From the NCBI RefSeq assembly GCF_002270485.1, contig NZ_NQOG01000012.1, forward strand, positions 1 to 64,000: a stretch of 64,000 nucleotides of DNA. The letters are read 5' to 3'. This document shows, piece by piece, positions 1-7,440 of this stretch. The position numbers and the translations under genes were made by a program. Every line of letters begins with the position of its first letter. The stretch's first letter is position 1. The DNA is from Anaerostipes hominis (ex Lee et al. 2021). Its GTDB lineage: Bacteria; Bacillota; Clostridia; Lachnospirales; Lachnospiraceae. The notes under the pieces are model-generated. The model was not told the DNA's origin and did not search any database. It saw nothing but the letters and a program-made list of their open reading frames with translations.

Positions 1-8
1 CGGAGAGG

Positions 9-36
9 AGATGGTTATGGTTAGCCATCTTTTTCT
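9..36 (+). terminator. Probable Rho-independent terminator
   Basis: AGATGG (9-14) pairs with CCATCT (25-30) around an inner GGTTA/TTAGCC pairing, and a T-rich run follows. It would end a gene lying upstream of the window. The stem is short, so confidence is moderate. Confidence 0.5.
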
Positions 37-59
37 CTTTTTATAGGGATAAAGTTAGG

Positions 60-91
60 GAAGGCAGCGACATCACCGAGTCGCTGCCTTC
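60..91. repeat. Perfect 12-bp inverted repeat
   Basis: GAAGGCAGCGAC (60-71) and GTCGCTGCCTTC (80-91) are exact inverse complements around an 8-nt loop. There is no T-run on the plus strand. It lies just outside the IS3 element end and may be a terminator or a structured flank. Confidence 0.6.
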
Positions 92-193
92 ACTATTCAT
101 GACTGTCTATTAACCGACAGCCCCTTTGTTCTTGCTAAATGATTATGATATTGTCAATATTAGTTGACACATTTTCCTCAAGGATTTTGAATC

Positions 194-851
194 CTATGCA
201 GCTTCTTTCAGGAAATTATAGTATTGCTGTCGTTTTACCATTGGAGGAAGACCTCCATTAGCTGAACAGATCCTACGGTTATTCCAGTAGCTGATGAAAT
301 ATCTCCAGATAAGTGTTTTCAGTTCATCTGTAGTCATCTTCTCCGTATCATAACGGTCATATAACAGTTCGGATTTCATTCTGGCCCACATGCTTTCGCA
401 GCGGGCATTGTCATGGCATCTTCCACCTGCACTGTTCATGCTTTGCCGAATGCCATATTTACAGATCGCTTCCCGGTAAATCCGGCTGGTATACTGGCTT
501 CCTGGCTTCACGGTCTTCTTTCGTAATTCCGTTTGGTTTCCGTCTGGGATGATGGTTCAGACCAATCTCTTCCATGACACGATAAACAGTGCGTTCACTT
601 GGAATATCAACATTTTCAGGCTGTTTCAGGATCAATGCCTGGTACATCCGGATTCGCCCATAGGTGTCATTACATTCGTCTTCCTTCTAGATTTCCATCA
701 TAGCATCTGCCAGCAGCTGATACTTCCAGGGACAGTCTTTGTTCGCAAGATATTGATAAAATCCCTGTCTGCTGACATGCAGAACCCTGCAGCAAAAGGA
801 GATATCCCCCTTCAATTCGCCGTCTTTCGTTTTTAAGGCAATAAACTTCAT
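194..851 (-). pseudogene. IS3-family transposase OrfB, broken
   Basis: The gene starts at the ATG at 851, overlapping the orfA stop as ATGA. An in-frame TAG sits at 687-689, in a stretch that otherwise reads continuously into NDTYGRIRMYQALIL. At about 505-512 the frame changes between a segment ending GITKEDREARK and one beginning KPGSQYTSRIY. This shows that most of the DDE integrase core is deleted, including both catalytic aspartates. The C-terminal part with the catalytic Glu (CESMWARMKSE) remains. Family knowledge places these motifs in the rve core of IS3 transposases. Confidence 0.9.
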
Positions 852-1186
852 TCTTTCGTTTTTGCTGACTTCAGACGGCTCGCAGCGAAAAAAGCACTGG
901 CTTCCTCCAGAAAATCATTTTCCTTCTTTAAACGACGGTTCTCTTTCTCCAGTTCTTTCACCTGCTGGCGAAGTCGGATAAGTTCTTCATTAAGTGTCAT
1001 GGCGCTTTGTGGGCTCTGTGAACCTGCTCCCAGATCAAGATTGCCAAGCCGGCTGGCTCTTACCCAGCCATACATGGTATTCTTGGGAACCCCCAACTCT
1101 TTGGCAGCCTTAGCTTGTCCGATTTCCTTTGCAAGTTTCACTGCCTGAACTTTATATTCATGATCATATTGCCTGTTTTCTGCCAT
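848..1186 (-). CDS. IS3-family transposase OrfA
   Basis: This 112-residue protein has an N-terminal helix-turn-helix (VKLAKEIGQAKAAKELGVPKN, about residues 15-36) and a C-terminal leucine-zipper-like coiled coil (EELIRLRQQVKELEKENRR). It is the DNA-binding partner that in IS3 elements is fused to OrfB by -1 frameshifting; an A-rich run near its end could be the slip site. The frame is intact, but its partner orfB is broken. A bound OrfA alone could act as a repressor of related elements, which is inference. Confidence 0.9.
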   Translation of the reverse strand: MAENRQYDHEYKVQAVKLAKEIGQAKAAKELGVPKNTMYGWVRASRLGNLDLGAGSQSPQSAMTLNEELIRLRQQVKELEKENRRLKKENDFLEEASAFFAASRLKSAKTKE

Positions 1187-1245
1187 TTTTGTTCACTCCT
1201 TATTCTCTTGATTATATATCAAATCCTTGAGAATGGGGTGTCAAC

Positions 1246-1378
1246 TTTTTTTATACCACATCAAACACCTTACTATGCTGTAAAAAGGATAAATCCAAAT
1301 TTAAAAGAAGATATGGAACTGTTATCGCAGTTACCGTGGATAACAGGCAAATTTGATTTTGGTGATGAGGACGAGTAA
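1246..1378 (+). pseudogene. C-terminal gene remnant next to the IS element
   Basis: An open frame leaving the IS element ends in an acidic tail (LPWITGKFDFGDEDE, stop 1376-1378). It reads like the 3' end of a gene whose front was displaced or interrupted by the IS. I do not recognise the family. The frame continues upstream into the IS, so only the part after 1245 is likely ancestral. Confidence 0.35.
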
Positions 1379-1421
1379 TTTTTTTCCTCTTGCGAGAAGA
1401 TACAGAAAACAAAAAGCCCGA

Positions 1422-1461
1422 TCAAGAGTGCAAAGCACCACCAATGGTGGCAAGCTCTTGA
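1422..1461 (+). other. Nested hairpin in mobile-region leader
   Basis: TCAAGAG (1422-1428) pairs with CTCTTGA (1455-1461), and an inner CCACC (1438-1442) pairs with GGTGG (1446-1450). No long T-run follows at once, although CTTTTTC occurs shortly after. It may be a terminator or structured leader of the decayed element. Confidence 0.4.
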
Positions 1462-1542
1462 CAGAGCTTTTTCTTTTCTGTGTTGGGTAATCAAGAGGAA
1501 GAAAGGGATAAAATCTGATTTATGGTAAATCAGATCGCATAA

Positions 1543-1632
1543 CCCTCCATATCTCGTTATACGAAGGCAATGCAGGTATCGCAGTTTGAGCTTGTGCTAC
1601 ATAAGGATAGTAACTGGAAGATTGTAGGATAG
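1543..1632 (+). pseudogene. Short C-terminal remnant, unknown
   Basis: A 29-codon open stretch ends QFELVLHKDSNWKIVG and a stop. The ending resembles the last strands of an NTF2/SnoaL-like fold, but it is too short to assign. It lies between the IS-flanking remnant and the AbrB cassette, and the rest of 1379-1678 shows no gene. Confidence 0.2.
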
Positions 1633-1678
1633 TCAATAAGGCGTGTATCTCTTTACTGGGGTACACGTTTTCTTGAAT

Positions 1679-1707
1679 TTGACAAACCTCATTTTTTATA
1701 TTATACT
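1679..1707 (+). promoter_or_regulatory. Sigma-A promoter for the AbrB cassette
   Basis: TTGACA (1679-1684), a 17-bp spacer, and TATACT (1702-1707). Transcription would begin near 1714, so the in-frame GTG at 1714 is too early. This decides the AbrB start at 1765. Confidence 0.7.
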
Positions 1708-1730
1708 TTTCTTGTGAGTATGAAAAGTAT
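1703..1730. promoter_or_regulatory. Inverted repeat overlapping the -10, possible operator
   Basis: ATACTTTTC (1703-1711) and GAAAAGTAT (1722-1730) are exact inverse complements 10 nt apart. The site covers the -10 element and the start of the transcript, a typical place for an autorepressor. The downstream AbrB-type protein is the natural candidate; this is inference. Confidence 0.5.
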
Positions 1731-1764
1731 AACTAAACCAAAAAATAAGATTGGAGATGTGGAT

Positions 1765-2004
1765 ATGTCAATGAAAAAAGGACAACATATATTTGGAACA
1801 GTTAAGGTGGGCGAAAAAGGACAGATTGTTATTCCCAAAGAAGCAAGACAGATTTTTAATATTAAAGCAGGAGATACCTTATTAGTTTTGGGCGATGAAG
1901 AACAAGGGATAGCGATTGTGAAAGCAGACGTTCTGAAAGAATTAGCTGTGAAAATATTGAAAGGGCTTGGCAAATTAAGTAGTGGTATAGAAGATGAAAA
2001 ATAA
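1765..2004 (+). CDS. AbrB/SpoVT-type DNA-binding regulator
   Basis: This 79-residue protein has a swapped-hairpin AbrB domain at its N-terminus, with the hallmark VKVGEKGQIVIPKEARQIFN (about residues 11-30), followed by a loop and a basic helix. Such proteins bind DNA as dimers or tetramers. The ATG at 1765 is chosen because GGAG lies 9 bases upstream and the promoter at 1679-1707 rules out the earlier GTG. It overlaps the next gene by 11 bp, so the two are translated together. AbrB-DUF998 pairs of this sort are often horizontally acquired, and the local base composition is AT-rich compared with genes after 4 kb. Confidence 0.85.
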   Translation: MSMKKGQHIFGTVKVGEKGQIVIPKEARQIFNIKAGDTLLVLGDEEQGIAIVKADVLKELAVKILKGLGKLSSGIEDEK

Positions 2005-2611
2005 TATTATGATTATATTACCGATAGTTTTCATTTTCGATTTACTTATTCCTTTTATCTTAGCACCTACATATAAGGGATATAATCATTTAACACAAGT
2101 TATGAGCGTTCTTGGAAATAGTAAAGCACCGTTACATAATGTATATAATGCGTGGCTGATAGTCTTTGGAATTATCTTAATAGTAATCAATTTCAAAGTA
2201 TATACGATTGTTTCGGAGTGTTCAAGTCTGATTGCAATAATCCTTTTTACCATATTACTGATTTATGCAATCGGGGGGTGTATTCTTTCTGGGATATTCT
2301 CTGTTGGGGAAGTAAAAAGTCTTGCTACTCTTTCAGAAAAAATACATGGTTATGGCTCTGTTATTGGTTTTATGTGCTTAACATTTGCACCACTTTTCGT
2401 AGGAATTTATTCATACAAAATAAACAACATTAAATTCTTTTATTTCAGCATAGGGTGCTTCATATTGGCAATATTGTGTTTTTCATGTTTTGTTATGGGA
2501 GATAAGCCTAATGCTAAAAATACATTTTTAGCATTTGAAGGCTTATGGCAACGGTTATCATTACTGTTTATGTATTTACCTTTGGGGTGTTTAATATTGC
2601 TGGAAAAATAA
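1994..2611 (+). CDS. DUF998-like membrane protein
   Basis: This 205-residue protein has about six hydrophobic segments and the pattern [12 protein letters not shown] in the first loop, which matches my memory of the DUF998 family (PF06197). The function is unknown. It overlaps the AbrB gene by 11 bp and is followed 19 bp later by a small gene, so all three form one cassette. AT-rich codon use suggests transfer. Confidence 0.7.
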   Translation: MKNNIMIILPIVFIFDLLIPFILAPTYKGYNHLTQVMSVLGNSKAPLHNVYNAWLIVFGIILIVINFKVYTIVSECSSLIAIILFTILLIYAIGGCILSGIFSVGEVKSLATLSEKIHGYGSVIGFMCLTFAPLFVGIYSYKINNIKFFYFSIGCFILAILCFSCFVMGDKPNAKNTFLAFEGLWQRLSLLFMYLPLGCLILLEK

Positions 2612-2630
2612 ATTGTTAGGAGTGAAATCT

Positions 2631-2855
2631 ATGATAGGACTTAAAAAACGAGATATAAAAAAGGCATTGAAAGCTGGTGCAGAAGCTGGCGGTGTGTCAT
2701 TGGCTGATGTTCGGGCAAACATTGAAGCAACGATTGATGAAGCTATGAACAGCACCGACCCAGAGGTGCAGGCAAATTTCAAAAAGTATTTTGGAAACAA
2801 ACGCCCTACCCCAGAAGAATATATTTATACAATTACCAAAAAGACAAAAGCATAA
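2631..2855 (+). CDS. Small conserved protein of the AbrB cassette
   Basis: This 74-residue soluble protein is mostly helical and ends [24 protein letters not shown]. The ATG at 2631 has TAGGAG 8 bases upstream and is preferred to an earlier start at 2613. The central stretch ([13 protein letters not shown]) loosely resembles the Spo0A C-terminal-like small proteins found in Lachnospiraceae mobile regions, but I cannot assign a function. It sits last in the AbrB-DUF998 cassette. Confidence 0.6.
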   Translation: MIGLKKRDIKKALKAGAEAGGVSLADVRANIEATIDEAMNSTDPEVQANFKKYFGNKRPTPEEYIYTITKKTKA

Positions 2856-2972
2856 TACAAAACAAGTGCTGTAAGGGGGCTTGTACTATGGAAAGTTTTA
2901 AGGCATAATTTTATACAGTCATACACTACCTAACGGCATTTTTTCAACAACTGAATATCTCACAGCTTTAAA

Positions 2973-3010
2973 AGCTCGTACAGACTATATGTTTTGTACG
3001 GGCTTTTTTA
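2973..3010 (+). terminator. Rho-independent terminator
   Basis: AGCTCGTAC (2973-2981) pairs with GTACGGGCT (2996-3004), with one G-T pair, followed by T7. It closes the AbrB cassette and precedes the decayed sigma-factor gene. 2856-2972 shows no gene. Confidence 0.75.
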
Positions 3011-3110
3011 TACACCTTTTTTTCTGTACTTTTCAAAAGTTATAAACAGTATTTCCACTATGAAATATTTCGTTTATATAGTTTTGCTTTGGCAGTAAGG
3101 GGGTGAAATT

Positions 3111-3530
3111 ATGAGGACATCTTCTTTCGAGCATATCGTCAGATTACAGTTTAATGCTTTCATGATGATTGTTATTAAAGGCACATTATCAAGGCATAGA
3201 AGGCAGATTGCTAGGCGTTCTAAGTATGAAGTATTATTTTGTTAATTGCTTGAAATGAAACAGATTGAACATAGTGTGAATGATAACTATTCGCATGAAT
3301 TTGTATCATTTCAAGTGATGAATTTTGTAATTCATATATCTGATGAAGAATTAAGTGCAGCATTGAAAGAATTAACAGAGAAACAGCGTAATGCTATCTT
3401 GTTGCATTTCTTTCAAGACATGAACGACAGAGAAATTTCAGAACTGTATCATGTATCACATTCTGCTATCAACAGCAGACGAGATAGAGGACTAAAGAAA
3501 TTACAGAAGTTATTAAACGAAAGGAAATAG
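3111..3530 (+). pseudogene. Tn916 Orf7-like sigma-70 family factor, nonsense-interrupted
   Basis: From the ATG at 3111, with AGGGGGTGA just upstream, the frame reads 44 codons to a TAA at 3243-3245. It then continues in the same frame to 3530. The second part has a sigma-70 region-4-like helix-turn-helix (ISDEELSAALKELTEKQRN and REISELYHVSHSAINSRR). The layout matches the small sigma factor of Tn916-type elements. A restart at the TTG at 3246 would give 94 residues, but the good ribosome site at 3111 argues that the gene is broken. Confidence 0.75.
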
Positions 3531-3535
3531 GAAAA

Positions 3536-3772
3536 ATGAAAAAAGATTATGACTATCCCTCTTACGACCTTATTTGCAGAGTGACTAGCGGAGATGAAAA
3601 AGCGGTCAGAGAAATATTAGACTTTTATAATGCTTATATCTCTAAAATATGCTTGCGACCATGTTATTACGCAAATGGTACTGTACATATACAAGTTGAT
3701 GAAGAACTAAAGGGAGAAATTCATGCGTAAATGATGAAAGCTATTTTAAAGTTTGAAATCAGAGTGAAGTAA
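3536..3772 (+). pseudogene. Tn916 Orf8-like helix-turn-helix protein, nonsense-interrupted
   Basis: The frame starts at 3536, five bases after the sigma remnant, and reads LICRVTSGDEKAVREILDFYNAYISK, split here into short motifs: a helical N-terminus, then CLRPCYYANGTVHIQVDEEL. A TAA at 3728-3730 interrupts it, after which MMKAILKFEIRVK continues in frame to a stop at 3770-3772. That tail is the normal end of this family as I remember it, so the TAA is probably a point mutation. The truncated form could still be made. Confidence 0.65.
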
Positions 3773-3790
3773 TCATTTAACAAGAACAAA

Positions 3791-3822
3791 GGGAGATACA
3801 CAGCTTTCATGTGCTATCTCCC
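3791..3822 (+). terminator. Hairpin, probable terminator
   Basis: GGGAGATA (3791-3798) pairs with TATCTCCC (3815-3822), extended by CAC/GTG with one bulge. TTATCGGTTTT follows. It closes the sigma/HTH remnants. The next 140 bases hold only a direct repeat TCGTGGTAA (3858-3866 and 3869-3877). Confidence 0.6.
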
Positions 3823-3964
3823 TTATCGGTTTTATTGCCATATCAAGGCTCATTCAATCGTGGTAATTTCGTGGTAAAATGAATGTTTTTTAGTTTTGAA
3901 ATTGCTTATAGATATAGTGTTTATGCGGATAATTCAAAAACTCATATAAAATTATTCTAATTTA

Positions 3965-3993
3965 TTGACAAAAAAATGTCGCCGTATTATAGT
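3965..3993 (+). promoter_or_regulatory. Sigma-A promoter for trmB-lysA
   Basis: TTGACA (3965-3970), 17-bp spacer, TATAGT (3988-3993). It places transcription start near 4000, so the regulator must begin at the ATG at 4027 and not at the in-frame ATG at 3976. Confidence 0.75.
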
Positions 3994-4026
3994 ATTCCTA
4001 TAAAGGAACACGAACGGAGGCGCAGA

Positions 4027-4725
4027 ATGGAAAATGTTGAATGTCTGATGAATTTCGGACTGACCAGGCAGGAAGCGAACCTCTATGTTCTTCTGGTTTT
4101 GGAGGGAGAACTGAATGGATACGAGGCCGCGAAAAAAAGCGGCATCTCCAGGTCCAACACCTACAACGCGCTGGCAGGGCTTGTGGAAAAAGGGGCCGCA
4201 TATATGTCCGAGGAAGACACCGTCAAATATCAGGCAGTGCCCGTGGACGAGTTCTGTGACAATAAGATCCGGGATTTGAGAAGGAGCAAAAAAGAACTGG
4301 CTGTAAAACTTCCGAAACAGAGGATCAATAAAGGGGCATATCTGACCATCAAAGGGGAAAGACAGATCCTTGACAAGTTTACGAATATGCTGAGGGAGAC
4401 AAAAGAAAGGGTCTATGTGTCTGCCTCCAACGAAAAGCTGAACATGTTCCGGGATTGTCTGACGGACTTAGTAAACCGCGGCATCAAGGTAGTGATCATT
4501 ACCAATGAGCCTTTTGAGCTTAAAGGAGCCATCATCTATCTGACGGAGCATAAGAAAGAACAGATCCGCCTGATCACAGACTCTACCTATGTGCTCACGG
4601 GAGACCTTGTGGACCGGTATAATGCAGCCTGTCTGTTTTCCAGCAATCATAATCTGGCAGAGGTGTTCAAAGACGCTCTGGCCAACGAGATAAAACTATT
4701 AGAAATCAAGAAAGGGAATCAATAA
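4027..4725 (+). CDS. TrmB-family transcriptional regulator
   Basis: This 232-residue protein has an N-terminal winged helix (FGLTRQEANLYVLLVLEGELNG-type start, then KKSGISRSNTYNALAGLVEKG, residues about 8-55). A C-terminal PLD-like effector fold follows, from about residue 100 (ERVYVSASNEKLNMFRDCL). TrmB proteins bind small ligands such as sugars or nucleotides in archaea and some bacteria. The start at 4027 has CGGAGG 7 bases upstream. The stop is one base before lysA, so the pair is translationally coupled; autoregulation of lysA supply is an inference. Confidence 0.8.
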   Translation: MENVECLMNFGLTRQEANLYVLLVLEGELNGYEAAKKSGISRSNTYNALAGLVEKGAAYMSEEDTVKYQAVPVDEFCDNKIRDLRRSKKELAVKLPKQRINKGAYLTIKGERQILDKFTNMLRETKERVYVSASNEKLNMFRDCLTDLVNRGIKVVIITNEPFELKGAIIYLTEHKKEQIRLITDSTYVLTGDLVDRYNAACLFSSNHNLAEVFKDALANEIKLLEIKKGNQ

Positions 4726-4726
4726 A

Positions 4727-5977
4727 ATGGCAAAAAGACCGTTTGTAGCAAAAGAACAATTAGATCAAATCGTAAAAAAGTATCCGACTCCGTTTCATTT
4801 ATATGATGAAAAAGGAATCCGGGAAACTGCACGGAATTTAAATAAGGCATTTTCCTGGAACAAAGGATTTAAAGAATATTTTGCCGTGAAAGCGACACCT
4901 AACCCTACGATCTTAAAGATTTTAAAGGAAGAGGGCTGCGGAACCGACTGTTCTTCATTGACAGAACTTATGATGTCCGACCGCTGCGGTTTCGGCGGAA
5001 GTGAGATCATGTTTTCTTCCAACGACACACCGGCTGAAGAATTTGTGCTTGCGAAAAAATTGGGAGCCACGATCAATCTGGATGACATTACACATATCGA
5101 CTTTCTGAAAGAAGCAGCGGGAATCCCGGAAGTCATTTCCTGTCGGTACAATCCGGGCGGTGTGTTCTCTCTGGGGACAGATATCATGGATAACCCTGGA
5201 GATGCCAAGTACGGCATGACCAGAGCTCAGATGACAGAGGCGTTTTTGAAACTCAAAGAACTGGGCGTCAAAGAATTCGGAATTCATTCTTTCCTGGCCA
5301 GCAACACGGTAACAAATGAATATTATCCGACGCTCGCAAAACAGCTGTTTGAATTGGCAGTAGAACTTCAGAAAGAGACCGGTGTGCACATCGGATTTAT
5401 CAATCTCTCAGGCGGTGTTGGAGTCCCTTACCTTCCGGACCAGGAGGGCAATGACATCGCAGTGATCGGTGAAGGAGTACACAAGGCTTTTGATGAAGTG
5501 CTTGTCCCTGCGGGCATGGGAGATGTGAAGATCTTTACGGAACTGGGCCGCTATATGCTGGCGCCGAACGGCCATCTGGTGACAAAGGCGATCCATGAAA
5601 AGCACACCCACAAAGAATATATCGGCGTGGATGCCTGTGCAGTCAACCTGATGCGCCCGGCGATGTACGGAGCTTACCACCATATCACTGTGATGGGAAA
5701 AGAGAACGAGCCGTGTGACCACATGTATGACATCACCGGATCTCTCTGTGAAAATAACGACAAATTCGCTATCGACAGGAAGCTTCCCGAGATTGAGAAC
5801 GGAGACTTGCTGGTGATCCATGATACCGGTGCTCATGGGTTTGCCATGGGATATAACTACAATGGAAAATTAAAATCAGCAGAGATTTTATTGAAAGAAG
5901 ACGGAAGCACGGAGATGATCAGGAGGGCTGAGACGCCGGAAGATTATTTTGCTACTATTGAAGGATTTAACTTCTAA
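4727..5977 (+). CDS. lysA: Diaminopimelate decarboxylase
   Basis: This 416-residue fold-III PLP enzyme converts meso-diaminopimelate to L-lysine and CO2 in the cytoplasm. The PLP lysine is in YFAVKATPNP (about residue 53). The glycine-rich phosphate loop is in INLSGGVGVPY, and a late Cys/Asp substrate segment is seen at SLCENNDKF. Length fits the family. The nearest homologues are probably the longer LysA-like decarboxylases of clostridia. It has no other lysine genes nearby; its only partner is the TrmB gene, ending one base earlier. A terminator follows. Confidence 0.9.
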   Translation: MAKRPFVAKEQLDQIVKKYPTPFHLYDEKGIRETARNLNKAFSWNKGFKEYFAVKATPNPTILKILKEEGCGTDCSSLTELMMSDRCGFGGSEIMFSSNDTPAEEFVLAKKLGATINLDDITHIDFLKEAAGIPEVISCRYNPGGVFSLGTDIMDNPGDAKYGMTRAQMTEAFLKLKELGVKEFGIHSFLASNTVTNEYYPTLAKQLFELAVELQKETGVHIGFINLSGGVGVPYLPDQEGNDIAVIGEGVHKAFDEVLVPAGMGDVKIFTELGRYMLAPNGHLVTKAIHEKHTHKEYIGVDACAVNLMRPAMYGAYHHITVMGKENEPCDHMYDITGSLCENNDKFAIDRKLPEIENGDLLVIHDTGAHGFAMGYNYNGKLKSAEILLKEDGSTEMIRRAETPEDYFATIEGFNF

Positions 5978-5996
5978 AGAATACTATGATGAAAGA

Positions 5997-6033
5997 AGGC
6001 AGGTTCTGTATGCAGACAGGATCTGTCTTTTTA
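5997..6033 (+). terminator. Terminator after lysA
   Basis: AGGCAGGTTCTGT (about 5998-6010) pairs, with several G-T pairs, with ACAGGATCTGTCT (about 6016-6028), followed by a T-run. It ends the trmB-lysA unit. Confidence 0.65.
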
Positions 6034-6083
6034 TGTGGGATAATTTTTGGAAAAAGCTTGTAGTACAATAGTCTTATGATATA

Positions 6084-6431
6084 ATGATTGCAACGGTTCC
6101 GTACACTTCCCAATATCCGCTTTCTGTATATGATTGCAGGACAAAGAATATAAGACAGCTGACTGATTGGTGTGATGTCCTGAATTATATATTTGTCAAA
6201 GAGGATAAGTTGTATTTGGCAGCAATGGATACGAAAAAAACAATCATTACTTCATAATGGTGCGACAGAGAAACAGGAAAACCAACAGATTTAACATGGG
6301 ATCACGATCTCTTTGTGGATTACGTGACATATAATCCTTTGACAAAGGGTTTGTACTGTAATCTTTCTTCTGACAGAGAATTATATAAAAGGCTCAATCC
6401 AATAAACCGGAAACCGCAGCAGCGAATCTGA
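6084..6431 (+). pseudogene. Degraded gene fragment, possibly beta-propeller peptidase
   Basis: An open frame from the ATG at 6084 runs 57 codons to a TAA (6255-6257), then continues in the same frame another 57 codons to TGA (6429-6431). Both halves look coding, for example SVYDCRTKNIRQLTDW and DLTWDHDLFVDYVTYNPLT. The repeated strand pattern is reminiscent of the N-terminal propeller of S9 peptidases, but this is a weak inference. Neither end looks complete, so this is a relic. Confidence 0.4.
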
Positions 6432-6567
6432 ATAACCTTTCTCTTGCAGTTGCACATTTGAATCAGAAGTCGGCAGCTTAACTGAATTCTATTGAATTGA
6501 TAAAAGATATTGCAGTCAATCTTGCTTTTTTGTAAAGATTGAGGTCATCATGGGTCATATCCCTGTT

Positions 6568-6603
6568 TACGGAAGTGAACATACTTTTCGGATGACTTCC
6601 GTA
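6568..6603 (+). other. Hairpin between gene remnants
   Basis: TACGGAAGT (6568-6576) and ACTTCCGTA (6595-6603) are exact inverse complements with an 18-nt loop. An AT-rich stretch follows, without a clear T-run. It may be an old terminator. 6432-6567 shows no gene. Confidence 0.4.
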
Positions 6604-6620
6604 TTATAATAAATATTCTC

Positions 6621-6795
6621 ATGGACACACCTAAGATTCAGAAGACGGCCTTTTATGCCAAGTGCTGTCTGTGCAGAGTGTTTAAGTCTGTCATGTCCGT
6701 GACTCCAACCGAGTATATCAACAGTAAGCGGCTGGACTATTCGGTTTATCTTCTTACGCAGACATCGAAAGAGATCATAGAGATCAGCTGTAAAA
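6621..6795 (+). pseudogene. AraC-family regulator remnant
   Basis: The frame reads CRVFKSVMSVTPTEYINSKR and then LDYSVYLLTQTSKEIIEIS, which is the second half of an AraC-type DNA-binding domain up to the start of its second helix-turn-helix. It has no N-terminus, and its C-terminus is lost where it meets the deoC remnant running the other way. It is a scar, not a gene. Confidence 0.7.
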
Positions 6796-7228
6796 AATGT
6801 TCTCTCGTGCGGATGCAGCCGCTTCCCTTGATCTTACACTTTTCACCTGCTTCATCCATCATATGCTGTACGACATCCGGTGCTGCTCCCCGAGGTTCAT
6901 ATCCGGTGAGACCGTATTTGTGTGCAGCATCGGCACAGGCCTTCAGGTCCGCAGTGACCTTTTCATATTCCACTGACCGTATCAGCCCGAAGTTTGCGAC
7001 CACATCGATCTCTGTTACGGTATCGTATCCGGCCGCGATCTCAATCTGTGTGGTCTTGGATTCGGTGGAAATGGTTACCGGACAAAGCCCCGTGTCAGTG
7101 CCCTCCACATATGGTGTACAACGTTCAATATAACCCGGATTGATGCAGATCGTGGCGCATCCTAATGTTACCCCGTCTTTTGTCAGTTCTATGATATCTT
7201 TTTCATAGTATATCTCCTGTATTTTCAT
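6780..7228 (-). pseudogene. deoC: Deoxyribose-phosphate aldolase remnant
   Basis: The reverse-strand frame begins with DeoC-like sequence (GCATICINPGYIERC, VTEIDVVANFGLIRSVEYEKV, here as separate strands, then KACADAAHKYGL). It jumps directly to TGYEPRGAAPDVVQHMMDEAG and IKGSGCIRTREHFLQL. The middle of the TIM barrel, including the Schiff-base lysine region, is deleted, and the C-terminus is replaced by noncoding sequence where it meets an AraC remnant. DeoC normally cleaves 2-deoxyribose 5-phosphate in nucleoside breakdown; this copy cannot. The other half of the family signature, FPLGANT, is also eroded. Confidence 0.8.
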
Positions 7229-7440
7229 TGTTTATCACTGTAATTGCAATATATCATCATTTCAGGTGCATTTCTTGTCTTATAAAATCATTATATTGTA
7301 ATATATTGATATGATGAGGCGGCTTTCCTGTTTCTGGAACAACTTAAGAACTTCTTCATATGTGGAAAGCTTTTGGCATAGCTTTCAGGCTTGCGGATGT
7401 GCTACAATTTTAATAAGCTTCAGTAGAAGGAGAGAGGACA

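Larger units (their letters stand above)
163..1245 (-). mobile_element. IS3-family (IS150-like) insertion sequence, internally deleted
   Basis: Two reverse-strand transposase frames lie between imperfect terminal inverted repeats. The left end starts GTTGACAC at 163 and has TCAAGGATTT at 178-187. The right end, 1221-1245, is its inverse complement at about 20 of 25 positions. The element is about 1.08 kb, shorter than the roughly 1.3-1.5 kb usual for this group, because the middle of orfB is missing. It interrupts or abuts a gene whose tail continues on the plus strand to 1378. It cannot encode a working transposase and is probably immobile without help. Confidence 0.85.

Noticed and set aside
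7360-7440. Possible sigma-54 promoter (TTGGCATA ... TTGC) before the PTS regulator
   Set aside because: The spacing between the GG and GC elements is far too long, and no sigma-54 activator domain is encoded in the regulator.
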